Below are positions 5,636 to 13,561 of a stretch of 14,869 nucleotides of DNA, in pieces (position 1 is the first letter of the stretch; the number at the start of each line of letters is the position of its first letter). Both the position numbers and the translations under genes were made by a program. The notes beneath the pieces were generated by a model. The model had not been told where the DNA came from and searched no databases. It saw only the letters and a program-made list of their open reading frames with translations. This stretch comes from CAZDME01 sp964506785 [NCBI: uncultured bacterium] (lineage in GTDB: Bacteria; CAZDME01; JAYEMH01): NCBI GenBank assembly GCA_964506785.1, contig CAZDME010000032.1, positions 1 through 14,869 of the forward strand, given 5' to 3'.

Positions 5636-6895
5636 ATGGAAGAGGCAATATATGCAAGTAGAGTAGGTTTAAATACGCTCTGGGTTTTGGTCGCCGCTTT
5701 TTTAGTTTTTTTTATGCAGGCTGGATTTGGTATGGTCGAGGCTGGATTTATCCGGGCTAAAAATACCTGTAATATCCTTACCAAGAATTTTCTTGATTTC
5801 TGCATGGCCTCCCTGGGTTTTTTTATGTTTGGCTACGCAATTATGTTTGGTTCCGGGAATAGCTTATTTGGCCTAAAAGGATGGTTTTTGGTAGGGGCTG
5901 AATCGGGAGCAGATATACCTCTATATGCATTCTGGCTTTTCCAGGCAGCGTTCTGTGGTGCCGCGGCAACTATAGTGGCTGGCGGAATGGCTGAAAGGAT
6001 GAAGTTCTCAGCTTATTTAATATATTCCTTTATTATATCGGCTTTTCTTTATCCGATTGTTGGGCACTGGATTTGGGGAGGCGGCTGGCTGGCAAGATTA
6101 AATTTTGCTGATTTTGCCGGTTCTACAGTTGTCCATACCGTAGGAGGATTCGCCGCTTTAGTCGGGACAATTATTTTAAAACCGAGAATAGGAAAGTATA
6201 AACCAGACGGCACGGCTAATGTTATCGCCGGGCATTCTATCCCTCTTGCATCGTTAGGTGTGTTTATTCTATGGTTTGGTTGGTTTGGATTTAATCCCGG
6301 CTCCACACTGGGAGTTGGTAATGGAGACCTTATAGCCCGAGTGGCAATTAATACTAATTTAGCAGCGGCAATGGGTGGAATATTGGCTATGGGTATAGTC
6401 TGGAAGATGTTTGGAAAACCCGATTTATCTATGGCAATGAATGGAGCTTTGGCAGGACTGGTAGCCATTACCGCTCCTTGTGCATTTGTTGAGCCTTGGG
6501 CAGCTATTGTCATAGGAGCTATCGGAGGCATTATTGTAGTTTTAGGTGTCGTGGTGTTGGATAAATTTAAAGTCGATGACCCTGTGGGCGCGGTTGCCGT
6601 CCATGGTTTTAATGGAATATGGGGAACCCTGGCTATAGGTTTATTCGGAGAGAAGGCATTGGGTTTAGCAAATAACGGGCTATTTTATGGCGGCGGCTTT
6701 AAACAGCTTGGAATACAGGCTCTGGGGGTTTTGACCGTAGTCCTGTTTATTATAGTTACTATGGGAGCTGTCTTTAAATTAATAGATATCTTTATCGGCC
6801 TTAGAGTTTCCAGAGAAGAAGAACTAAAAGGATTAGATATCGGCGAGCACGGCATGGAGTCTTATGCCGGCTTCCAGATATTTACTACAGAGTGA
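5636..6895 (+). CDS. amtB: Ammonium transporter AmtB
   Basis: A 419-residue inner-membrane channel of the Amt/Rh family with about eleven helices. Visible hallmarks are the signature DFAGSTVVH (159-167), the twin pore histidines His167 and His323 ([10 protein letters not shown]), the [12 protein letters not shown] helix that carries the Phe gate, and the cytoplasmic tail [22 protein letters not shown], which is conserved for coupling between subunits and PII binding. It takes up ammonium for glutamine synthetase. The ATG at 5636 is chosen because GGAGGAGG lies just before it; the in-frame ATG at 5579 sits inside the terminator hairpin. glnK follows 19 bp later, the usual amtB-glnK pair. Transcription is probably gated by attenuators 4 and 5. 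Confidence 0.97.
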   Translation: MEEAIYASRVGLNTLWVLVAAFLVFFMQAGFGMVEAGFIRAKNTCNILTKNFLDFCMASLGFFMFGYAIMFGSGNSLFGLKGWFLVGAESGADIPLYAFWLFQAAFCGAAATIVAGGMAERMKFSAYLIYSFIISAFLYPIVGHWIWGGGWLARLNFADFAGSTVVHTVGGFAALVGTIILKPRIGKYKPDGTANVIAGHSIPLASLGVFILWFGWFGFNPGSTLGVGNGDLIARVAINTNLAAAMGGILAMGIVWKMFGKPDLSMAMNGALAGLVAITAPCAFVEPWAAIVIGAIGGIIVVLGVVVLDKFKVDDPVGAVAVHGFNGIWGTLAIGLFGEKALGLANNGLFYGGGFKQLGIQALGVLTVVLFIIVTMGAVFKLIDIFIGLRVSREEELKGLDIGEHGMESYAGFQIFTTE

Positions 6896-6914
6896 TGAAG
6901 GGAGGGTAAAGAAG

Positions 6915-7256
6915 ATGAAATTAATAATCGTAATGATACAACCACATAAATTACCTGATGTCAAAAAGGCGCTATATGATGCCGAGGTTTATAAAATGAC
7001 AGTTAGTAATGCTTTGGGATGCGGCCAGCAAAAAGGCTATACCGAAACTTATAGAGGTGTTATTCACGAAGTCAATCTACTTAAAAAAGTGAGATTAGAG
7101 ATAGCCGTTAATGAGGATTTTGTCCAGCCAACCATTGATGCCATCATTAAAGGCGCCAAGACCGGCAATATCGGCGATGGCAAGATATTTATTTTGGATT
7201 TGCCCGAGTGTATACGAATCAGGACAGCTGAGCGTGGAGGGAAGGCTATTGGATAA
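6915..7256 (+). CDS. glnK: PII regulatory protein GlnK
   Basis: A 113-residue canonical PII protein. The full T-loop ([14 protein letters not shown]) contains the Tyr equivalent to Tyr51. The B- and C-loop signatures are [14 protein letters not shown] and RIRTAERGG; the usual RIRTGE has Ala for Gly. It senses ATP/ADP and 2-oxoglutarate and plugs AmtB when nitrogen is sufficient. The ATG at 6915 is used because GGAGGG lies 9 nt upstream; a longer in-frame start at 6864 would run into amtB. It is paired with amtB, and a hairpin-plus-T terminator follows. Confidence 0.95.
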   Translation: MKLIIVMIQPHKLPDVKKALYDAEVYKMTVSNALGCGQQKGYTETYRGVIHEVNLLKKVRLEIAVNEDFVQPTIDAIIKGAKTGNIGDGKIFILDLPECIRIRTAERGGKAIG

Positions 7257-7292
7257 TACTAAAATGGAGGTGGTCGGCAAGCTCGCCATCTT

Positions 7293-7391
7293 TCGCCCTT
7301 CGATTCCACTCAGGACGAACACTGAACGAAGTCGAATGTGTTCGGGCCATCTTGAGCAAAATCGAAAGGTTACCAAAAAGGGCGATTTTTT
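7293..7391 (+). terminator. Terminator of amtB-glnK containing a palindromic repeat
   Basis: TCGCCC (7293-7298) pairs with GGGCGA (7380-7385), followed by six T; inside it TTCGATT (7299-7305) pairs with AATCGAA (7360-7366). The interior is an imperfect palindrome, TTCGATTCCACTCAG (7299-7313) against CTGAACGAAGTCGAA (7322-7336), plus GAACAC/GTGTTC (7317-7322/7338-7343). A third related arm (TTGAGCAAAATCGAA) lies at 7352-7366. It looks like a REP-like palindrome, possibly recruited as or inserted into a terminator. No gene is present in 7257-7417. Confidence 0.6.
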
Positions 7392-7417
7392 ACTTAACAT
7401 AGTAGAGCAAAGAGCGA

Positions 7418-7495
7418 GAGCACAGGGTTTGTGCTCTTTAGTATCAATGACAAAGATGTTCTAAGCGGTGTTGCGCTTGGAACGTCTTTTTTTTT
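7418..7495 (+). promoter_or_regulatory. Attenuator 6, directly before glnA
   Basis: P1 is GAGCAC[AGGGTTT]GTGCTC (7418-7436), loop A1/G4. P2 is ATGAC[AAAGAT]GTTCT (7447-7462): a six-base A1/G4 loop on a weak stem (one G-T, one mismatch). The terminator is a 13-bp stem GATGTTCTAAGCG (7455-7467) / CGCTTGGAACGTC (7474-7486) with nine T (7487-7495). P2 and the terminator share GATGTTCT. The T-tract ends 4 nt before the GGAGGG ribosome site, so glnA transcription must pass it unless a further promoter is hidden. Confidence 0.75.
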
Positions 7496-7511
7496 AAAAA
7501 GGAGGGAAGAA

Positions 7512-8846
7512 ATGGCTAAAAAGACAAAAGAAGAAATTTTAAAAGTAGTAAAAGAACAAGATGTGAAGTTTATCCGTCTCTGGTTTACAGATATCTTGGG
7601 CCAGGTGAAAAGCTTTGCCATTACCGATGGCGAATTAAAAAATGCCTTGGAGAATGGAATGGGATTTGACGGGTCCTCAATAACGGGTTATCAGTCTATC
7701 GAAGAAAGCGATATGTTAGCCGTGCCAGACCCAGCCACTTTTCAGATTCTTCCCTGGAGACCGCAGGAAAAAAAGGTTGCCAGGATGATTTGTGATATTC
7801 TTACGCCTGAGAGAAAACCTTATGAGGGAGACCCGCGTTATGTTTTAAAAAGAGCTTTAGAACGAATGAAAAAAATGGGATTTAATCATTATTATCTGGG
7901 GCCAGAATTGGAATATTTCTACTTCAAGAATAATGCCTCAAGCACCGATATACTGGATAAGGGAGGGTATTTCGATTTAACTACTCTGGATGTGGCCAGC
8001 GACCTTCGCCGGGATACAATCCTGGCTTTGGAATCCATGGGTATTCCAATAGAATACTCCCACCATGAAGTAGGTCCAAGCCAACACGAGATTGATATGA
8101 GATACACCGATGCCCTACAGATGGCCGACCATGTTATTACTTACCGAATAGTTGTCAAAGAGATAGCCCAGAAATATGGAGTCTATGCTACGTTTATGCC
8201 AAAGCCTTTGTTCGGCCAAAACGGAAGTGGAATGCATACGCACCAGTCTTTGTTTAAAGGCGACAAAAACGCCTTCTTTGACAAAGATAATAAGTACCAT
8301 CTATCCGATACAGCCAATAAATTTATTGCCGGTCAGCTCAGGCATGCGCGAGAAATGAGTGCTATTTTTGCGCAATGGGTGAATTCATATAAGAGGCTTG
8401 TTCCAGGATACGAGGCGCCGGTTTATATCGCTTGGTCAAAAAGAAACCGTTCAGCTCTAATTCGCGTACCCGTATACCACCCAGGCAAGGAGAAAGCTAC
8501 ACGGGCCGAACTTAGATGTCCCGACCCAGCCTGCAACCCTTACCTTACCTTTGCGGTAATGCTTCAGGCAGGGCTGGAAGGGGTAGAGCGAAAATACAAA
8601 CTTCCCGAGCCGATGGAAAAAAATCTATATCATTTATCCAGCGAAGAAAGAAAGGAGTTGGGTATCGAATCTCTGCCTGACAGTTTAGGAGAAGCGGTTC
8701 TCATTACCGAAGGAAGCGGGCTTGTTAAGAAGGCTTTAGGGGACCATGTGTTTACGAGATTCATAACATTGAAAAAAAAGGACTGGGAAAATTATAGAAT
8801 ACAGGTTACAAAGTATGAGCTGGACAATTTTCTCCCTATATTATAA
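7512..8846 (+). CDS. glnA: Glutamine synthetase type I
   Basis: A 444-residue enzyme joining ammonium and glutamate to glutamine with ATP. Family motifs in order are MGFDGSSITGYQSIEESDM (beta-grasp side), GPELEYFYF (metal-binding Glu), HHEVGPSQHEI, NGSGMHTHQSL (glutamate and metal His), NRSALIRVP and RCPDPACNPYLTFAVMLQAGLEG. Length and the lack of the roughly 25-residue GSI-beta insert point to the GSI-alpha type, probably not adenylylated. The loop that carries the feedback Arg in Bacillus GS (VRIEESD) reads QSIEESD, so glutamine feedback through that residue is unlikely. The ATG at 7512 follows GGAGGG. A further upstream frame start lies within the attenuator and is not used. Confidence 0.97.
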   Translation: MAKKTKEEILKVVKEQDVKFIRLWFTDILGQVKSFAITDGELKNALENGMGFDGSSITGYQSIEESDMLAVPDPATFQILPWRPQEKKVARMICDILTPERKPYEGDPRYVLKRALERMKKMGFNHYYLGPELEYFYFKNNASSTDILDKGGYFDLTTLDVASDLRRDTILALESMGIPIEYSHHEVGPSQHEIDMRYTDALQMADHVITYRIVVKEIAQKYGVYATFMPKPLFGQNGSGMHTHQSLFKGDKNAFFDKDNKYHLSDTANKFIAGQLRHAREMSAIFAQWVNSYKRLVPGYEAPVYIAWSKRNRSALIRVPVYHPGKEKATRAELRCPDPACNPYLTFAVMLQAGLEGVERKYKLPEPMEKNLYHLSSEERKELGIESLPDSLGEAVLITEGSGLVKKALGDHVFTRFITLKKKDWENYRIQVTKYELDNFLPIL

Positions 8847-8968
8847 ATGATAATAATTATTAAGTATATCCCATCGTTTTTCCATTGAGCAGAAAGGGAA
8901 AAAATAGAATAATAAAAAAATTTATCTCATCGTGCTTAAATTTTAGGCATGAAGATAACGGAGATATG

Positions 8969-10129
8969 ATGGAGGCTAAAGTTAAATTCCAAGAAAAGGA
9001 CATAAGCGGCTGTGCCATAGTCGGCATAATGGATAAAACGGGCAAAAGGTCTTCTGGTAAAGATATTATTACCTCAATTGCCTCTATGCGCGACCGTGCC
9101 AATGGCTTAGGCGGCGGATTTGCCGCTTATGGAATTTATCCCGAACACAGAAACGACTGGTGTTTTCATATGATGTTTGAGAATAAATCCAGCCTGGTTC
9201 AGACGGAAGAATATCTTAAGGATAATTATAAAATAGTAAAAGATGGGATTATACCTACAAGAGAAGATAAATCCATAAGGTATCGGCCTCTACTATGGCG
9301 GTATTTTCTGCAACTCAAGGTAGAAAAGACAAAGCTATATTACGATTTAACAGAAGAAGATTTTGTGGTGAAGACAGTAATGGAGATAAACACCAAAATC
9401 CCCGGGGCTTTTGTCGCCTCGAGCGGTAAAAATATGGGCATATTTAAAGGAGTGGGGTATCCAGAAGATATCGGAAGATTTTACAGATTAGAGGAATACG
9501 AAGCCTATATCTGGACAGCGCACGGTCGGTTCCCTACAAATACAGTCGGTTGGTGGGGGGGGGCGCATCCCTTTGGCCTTCTGGATTGGTCGGTTGTGCA
9601 TAACGGAGAGATTTCCTCTTATGGAATTAATAAAAGGTTTCTGCTAAATTACGGATATATCTGTGCATTTTTTACTGATACCGAAGTGATAACTTATCTT
9701 TTTGACCTTTTGGTTAGAAAACATAACCTTTCTTTTGAGGTAGTCGCAGATATACTGGCAGCTCCCTTTTGGGACGAAATAGACCCCGTTAGAAATACCA
9801 ATGGGTCTAATAAAAGAGAAAGAATTTCTAACGGGGTAGAAAGGCAGCCACAGGGAAAAAAAGAATTTCTAAAGGCACTTCGTATAATTTATGGCAGCGC
9901 CCTGGTTAATGGCCCTTTTAGTGTTATTCTTGCCAATTCCTCTACTATGGTAGGGTTAAACGACCGAATAAAGCTTCGGCCTTTGGTGGCGGCAACTTCG
10001 GGCGATAAAGTTTATATTGCCTCTGAAGAATCAGCCATCCGGGAGGTTTGTCCTGGCCCGGATAAAGTGTGGATGCCTGAGGCAGGAAAGCCAGTTGTCG
10101 GCAGGCTTATTGAGGTAGAAAATGGCTAA
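8969..10129 (+). CDS. Glutamate synthase amidotransferase subunit (class II, Ntn type)
   Basis: A 386-residue stand-alone glutaminase domain of the split, archaeal-type glutamate synthase. It releases ammonia from glutamine for the FMN subunit. The nucleophile is probably Cys15 in the context [11 protein letters not shown], so a 14-residue propeptide would be removed to expose it. Later motifs are [25 protein letters not shown] and [13 protein letters not shown], typical of the PurF/GltB amidotransferase fold. The start at 8969 (or the adjacent ATG at 8966) is chosen over a far upstream TTG because GGAG lies just before it and homologues start close to the Cys. Residues about 272-290 are encoded by palindromic element copy B, in a probable surface loop. 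The 3' end overlaps the next gene by 8 bp. Confidence 0.88.
   Translation: MEAKVKFQEKDISGCAIVGIMDKTGKRSSGKDIITSIASMRDRANGLGGGFAAYGIYPEHRNDWCFHMMFENKSSLVQTEEYLKDNYKIVKDGIIPTREDKSIRYRPLLWRYFLQLKVEKTKLYYDLTEEDFVVKTVMEINTKIPGAFVASSGKNMGIFKGVGYPEDIGRFYRLEEYEAYIWTAHGRFPTNTVGWWGGAHPFGLLDWSVVHNGEISSYGINKRFLLNYGYICAFFTDTEVITYLFDLLVRKHNLSFEVVADILAAPFWDEIDPVRNTNGSNKRERISNGVERQPQGKKEFLKALRIIYGSALVNGPFSVILANSSTMVGLNDRIKLRPLVAATSGDKVYIASEESAIREVCPGPDKVWMPEAGKPVVGRLIEVENG
9784..9836 (+). mobile_element. Palindromic element copy B (53 bp) inside the amidotransferase gene
   Basis: Terminal repeats CCCCGTTAGAAAT (9784-9796) and ATTTCTAACGGGG (9824-9836), flanked by perfect TAGA/TAGA duplications (9780-9783, 9837-9840). 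Insert plus duplication is 57 bp, exactly 19 codons. It adds [19 protein letters not shown] to the protein. Removing it restores ...DEIERQPQG.... Confidence 0.92.
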
Positions 10130-11690
10130 GAGACCGATACCCCCAGAATTTATTGTAGAAAGAGACGATGAGAAATGCGTTGCCTGTCAGGCTTGCGTTA
10201 GGATGTGTGCTAATGATGTACATTCATACGATCCTGAGACTGATACAATATCGTCTGACAGCGCCGAATGCGTTGGCTGTCATTTTTGTGAAACTTTCTG
10301 TCCTGCTGGCGCGATTACAATAAAACGCAATCCCTCTGAGTTTAAACTAAATGCTAACTGGAATGCCCAGGTAATCAAAAATATTACTAAACAGGCAGAA
10401 ACCGGGGGAGTGTTACTTACCGGAATGGGCTCTGATAAGCCTTATCCAATTTACTGGGACCATATTGTCCTTAATGCTTCACAGGTAACTAATCCTTCAA
10501 TCGATCCTTTGCGTGAACCAATGGAGCTGCGTACTTATATCGGAAGGAAGCCGGACAGAATCGAATTTAGCAGTCAGAAAACAGAAGACAGAAATCAGAA
10601 AAAGAAAAAGGAAGAGAATCTGTCGCCTGACATCTGTCATCTGACATCCGGGATTCCGCCACAACTAAAATTAGAGACTCCGATTTTATTCAGTGCAATG
10701 AGTTATGGTTCAATAAGTCTTAATGCTTGCAAGTCGCTTGCCAGAGCGGCGCAAGAAATGAGGACTTTTTATAATACCGGTGAAGGCGGACTTCATAAAG
10801 AGCTGTATAAATACGGTCCTAACACGATTATCCAGGTAGCTTCGGGAAGATTTGGAGTGCATAAGGAATATTTGGAAGCAGGTTCTGCGATTGAGATAAA
10901 AATTGGCCAGGGGGCAAAGCCTGGAATTGGCGGGCATTTGCCAGGAGAAAAGGTGTCGGAAGAAATCAGCCAGACCAGAATGATACCGGTTGGGACCGAT
11001 GCCTTGTCTCCCGCGCCTCACCATGACATTTATTCCATAGAGGATTTGAAGCAGTTAATCTTTGCCTTGAAAGAAGCGACACGATATAAAAAACCAGTAG
11101 GGGTGAAAATCTCTGCGGTGCATAATGTCGCTCCTATTGCCTCCGGTATAGTCAGGGCAGGGGCAGATTTTGTCGCCATAGATGGTTTACGAGGCGGAAC
11201 AGGAGCGGCTCCGCAAGTTATAAGAGATAATGTTGGCATTCCTATCGAGTTGGCAATTGCCGCAGTAGACCAACGCCTGCGAGAGGAAGGTATCAGGAAT
11301 CAGGCATCTTTGATTGCCGGTGGAGGTATAAGGTCCAGTTCCGACGCGATCAAGGCTATTGCTTTAGGAGCAGATGCCGTTTATATCGGTACGGCCGCTT
11401 TAGTGGCGATGGGGTGTAACCTCTGTCAGAAATGTTATACAGGGAAATGTAACTGGGGCATTGCCACCCAGGACCCTTATCTTACTAAAAGGCTTAATCC
11501 AGATATAGGTGCGCAAAGATTGGTTAATTTGTTGCGTGCCTGGAGTTTAGAGATAAAGGAGATGCTCGGCGGCATGGGTATAAATGCTATCGAGAGTTTA
11601 AGAGGCAACAGAGAACAGCTCAGAGGTATAGGACTGTCCGATACAGACTTGAAATTATTGGGCATAAAAGCGGCAGGTGAGGCATGGTAA
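10122..11690 (+). CDS. gltB: Glutamate synthase FMN subunit with N-terminal ferredoxin domain
   Basis: A 522-residue protein. Residues 19-60 bind two [4Fe-4S] clusters (C19..C22..C25..C29 and C50..C53..C56..C60). The rest is the GltB FMN TIM-barrel: [98 protein letters not shown] and a cluster segment with Cys 432, 435, 438 and 443 before NWGIATQDP. It converts 2-oxoglutarate plus ammonia to glutamate using electrons from its clusters. Residues about 150-178 ([10 protein letters not shown]... to ...DICHLTSG) are not part of the family core and come from a second repeat family. It overlaps the upstream amidotransferase gene by 8 bp. Confidence 0.93.
   Translation: MAKRPIPPEFIVERDDEKCVACQACVRMCANDVHSYDPETDTISSDSAECVGCHFCETFCPAGAITIKRNPSEFKLNANWNAQVIKNITKQAETGGVLLTGMGSDKPYPIYWDHIVLNASQVTNPSIDPLREPMELRTYIGRKPDRIEFSSQKTEDRNQKKKKEENLSPDICHLTSGIPPQLKLETPILFSAMSYGSISLNACKSLARAAQEMRTFYNTGEGGLHKELYKYGPNTIIQVASGRFGVHKEYLEAGSAIEIKIGQGAKPGIGGHLPGEKVSEEISQTRMIPVGTDALSPAPHHDIYSIEDLKQLIFALKEATRYKKPVGVKISAVHNVAPIASGIVRAGADFVAIDGLRGGTGAAPQVIRDNVGIPIELAIAAVDQRLREEGIRNQASLIAGGGIRSSSDAIKAIALGADAVYIGTAALVAMGCNLCQKCYTGKCNWGIATQDPYLTKRLNPDIGAQRLVNLLRAWSLEIKEMLGGMGINAIESLRGNREQLRGIGLSDTDLKLLGIKAAGEAW
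10570..10648 (+). repeat. Second-family inverted repeat inserted in the FMN subunit gene
   Basis: GTCAGAAAACAG (10573-10584) and CTGTCATCTGAC (10634-10645) are inverted and match at 10 of 12 positions. The interior is purine-rich (AGAAAAAGAAAAAGGAAGAG). The frame stays open, adding about 27-30 residues rich in Gln, Lys, Glu and Asp. The 13-mer CAGAAGACAGAAA (10582-10594) recurs exactly at 11726-11738 outside genes. I found no convincing target duplication. Confidence 0.65.
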
Positions 11691-11742
11691 CGCGCCTTCG
11701 GCGCGAGTTTTCAGTTGACAGTTAACAGAAGACAGAAAACAG
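11691..11742 (+). repeat. Intergenic hairpin followed by a second-family repeat fragment
   Basis: CGCGCC-TTC-GGCGCG (11691-11705) is a 6-bp GC stem starting right after the gltB stop, followed by AGTTTTC; it could be a weak terminator or a stability hairpin. Next comes TCAGTTGACAGTTAACAG then CAGAAGACAGAAAACAG, of the same family as the gltB insert at 10570. The rest of 11743-11786 shows only the upstream region of the ferredoxin gene. Confidence 0.5.
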
Positions 11743-11786
11743 CAAAGTGTAAACACGTCTTGTGAACAATACAATAGAGAAAAGAG

Positions 11787-12230
11787 ATGAAGAAGATAAT
11801 AATCAGAGAAGAATATTGTATGGGATGCAGACTTTGCGAAGTTCATTGCCTGGTGCAGCATTCTAAAACGAAGAATATAATCAAGGCATACAAAGGAGAA
11901 TATCCGAAACCAACTCCAAGAATTATCGTGGAAGAAAAAGGGTATGTTTCATTTGCGCTTCAGTGCCGGCATTGTGAAGATGCCCCATGTTTAGAGGCCT
12001 GCATAACAGGCGCACTGTATCGGGATAAAAAAATAGGGGCGGTTCTTTTAGACGAAGATAAATGTGTAGGCTGCTGGATGTGCATTATGGTTTGTCCATT
12101 CGGGGTGATATCAAGAAATGTAGAAGGGAAAAAGATAGCTTCTAAATGTGACTTATGTATGGGGGAAGAAATACCCGTTTGCGTGAAAAATTGTCCTAAC
12201 GGAGCGATAGTTTACGAGGAAAAGAAATGA
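11787..12230 (+). CDS. Four-cluster [4Fe-4S] ferredoxin (HycB/DmsB-like)
   Basis: A 147-residue cytoplasmic electron carrier with sixteen cysteines in four sets: CMGCRLCEVHC (11-21), CRHCEDAPCLEAC, CVGCWMCIMVCPFG, and CDLCMGEEIPVCVKNCPNG. This is the four-cluster pattern of HycB/DmsB electron-transfer subunits. Lying between the FMN synthase and the FAD oxidoreductase, it probably wires NAD(P)H oxidation to glutamate synthase. There is no signal peptide, so it is not an exported DmsB. The ribosome site (AGAGAAAAGAG) is weak. Its stop overlaps the next start as ATGA, and palindromic element copy C sits exactly there. Confidence 0.9.
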   Translation: MKKIIIREEYCMGCRLCEVHCLVQHSKTKNIIKAYKGEYPKPTPRIIVEEKGYVSFALQCRHCEDAPCLEACITGALYRDKKIGAVLLDEDKCVGCWMCIMVCPFGVISRNVEGKKIASKCDLCMGEEIPVCVKNCPNGAIVYEEKK

Positions 12231-13561
12231 ACCCCGTTAGAAATCAAAATAACCCTGTAAGAAAACAAGATATTTCTAACGGGGTGAATTATGTAATTAT
12301 TGGTAATTCGGCAAGTGGAATTGCATCCGTAGAAGCAATTCGCGAGTATGATAGGAAGGGTAAAATAACCGTTATATCTAATGAGGCGCAATTTAATTAT
12401 TCACGGCCCTTAATATCGTATCTTTTAGGGAAAAAGGTGCCGATGGAGAGGATGCCTTTCCAGGCGAGAGATTTTTATAAGGATAATAAAATAGATTTGA
12501 TTTTAAATAAGGAAGCAACAAAATTGGATTTGGAAAGAAAATATGTAATTTTAGCCGATGGAGGAAAAATCCCTTTCGATAAGCTGCTTATTGCCACAGG
12601 AGGTAGACCGATTGTACCCGAAATTAAAGGGATGAATCTAAACGGGGTATTTACTTTTACCAATCTCGACGATGCCCAAAGGATAGAAAGGCATATCAAG
12701 GCCAACAGGGTTAAAAGAGCGGTTGTCTTAGGAGGTGGGCTGATAGGGCTGAAAGCAACAGAGGCTCTTATCGAATTAAAGATTAAAATTGCTATTGTAG
12801 AACTTGCGGATAGAATTTTATCGGCAACCTTTGACCGAAAGGCTTCACGTATAATCGAAACTGCTTTGGAAAAAATAGATTGCCGCGTTATTGCCAATAA
12901 TACGATTGTCGAGATAAAAGGCAGGAACAATCAGGTGGAAGAGGTGATTCTAAAAGACAAGAAGAGAATCCCGGCAGAATTGGTTATCATTGCAATCGGC
13001 GTCAGCCCTAACGTGGAATTGGCGAAGAATAGCTCTATAAAGATGAATAAAGGTGTCCTGGCAGATAATTTTATGCGGACAAATATCTTGGATGTTTATG
13101 CGGCCGGCGACTGCTCGGAAGCACGAGATTGTCTTTTAGGCAAAAATCGCCCTATTGCCATTTGGCCGGTGGCAAAAAGGCAAGGCAAAATTGCAGGTTT
13201 CAATATGGCCGGAATGAAAAGAGAATATCAGGGAAGTTTTGCCATGAACTCTGTAGAGCTATGCGGTATTCCTACTATTTCTTTAGGACAAACACTGTCT
13301 GAAGGAAAGGACTGCCGGATTTTAGAGCATTTTGATAAAAACAAGGCTATATACAAGAAGATTGTTCTAAAAAAGGGAATGATTATCGGTATTATTTTCG
13401 TAAATGATATTGAGCGGGCAGGAATTTACGCCGGCCTTATTAAAGATAAGGTTGATGTAAGTGGTTTCCAAGAAAATCTTTTAAAAGAAGATTTTGGATT
13501 TATCAGTTTGCCCAAGGGATACAGAAAGCATCTGGTAACCGGAGAGGTCTCGACATTATGA
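12227..13561 (+). CDS. FAD/NAD(P)-dependent oxidoreductase of the glutamate synthase cluster
   Basis: A 444-residue pyridine-nucleotide-disulphide-type flavoprotein without the redox CXXXXC pair. The FAD Rossmann start is YVIIGNSASGIASVEAI (an S/A-rich variant of GXGXXG) at about residues 22-38. The central ATGGRP motif, the NAD-binding AVVLGGGLIGLKATEAL and the FAD-closing DVYAAGDCSEA follow. It resembles NirB-N-terminal/rubredoxin-reductase-type enzymes and likely feeds NAD(P)H electrons to the adjacent ferredoxin and FMN subunit, a role GltD plays in standard glutamate synthase. The first 21 residues contain 19 from palindromic element copy C. A GTG created at the element's right junction (12284-12286) is a possible alternative start, restoring VNYVIIG.... 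Start and stop both overlap neighbours as ATGA. Confidence 0.88.
   Translation: MNPVRNQNNPVRKQDISNGVNYVIIGNSASGIASVEAIREYDRKGKITVISNEAQFNYSRPLISYLLGKKVPMERMPFQARDFYKDNKIDLILNKEATKLDLERKYVILADGGKIPFDKLLIATGGRPIVPEIKGMNLNGVFTFTNLDDAQRIERHIKANRVKRAVVLGGGLIGLKATEALIELKIKIAIVELADRILSATFDRKASRIIETALEKIDCRVIANNTIVEIKGRNNQVEEVILKDKKRIPAELVIIAIGVSPNVELAKNSSIKMNKGVLADNFMRTNILDVYAAGDCSEARDCLLGKNRPIAIWPVAKRQGKIAGFNMAGMKREYQGSFAMNSVELCGIPTISLGQTLSEGKDCRILEHFDKNKAIYKKIVLKKGMIIGIIFVNDIERAGIYAGLIKDKVDVSGFQENLLKEDFGFISLPKGYRKHLVTGEVSTL
12232..12284 (+). mobile_element. Palindromic element copy C (53 bp) at a stop/start overlap
   Basis: CCCCGTTAGAAAT (12232-12244) and ATTTCTAACGGGG (12272-12284) with perfect TGAA/TGAA duplications (12228-12231, 12285-12288). 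Insert plus duplication is 57 bp (19 codons). An inner CCCTGTAAGAAA is a degraded extra arm. The target was the ATGA overlap of the ferredoxin stop and oxidoreductase start; the duplication keeps both codons. It adds PVRNQNNPVRKQDISNGVN. Confidence 0.93.

Noticed and set aside
6049-6531. Minus-strand open frame across amtB
   Set aside because: Shadow of amtB; composition (Pro, Ala, Thr rich) is the antisense of a hydrophobic protein.
7418-7495. glnA-type glutamine riboswitch upstream of glnA
   Set aside because: The expected conserved core (for example GGAAGTAGG) is absent; the sequence is explained by two hexaloop hairpins and a terminator.
12638-12649. AAACGGGGT as an element end
   Set aside because: Short match within ordinary coding sequence (NLNGVF), with no inverted partner.
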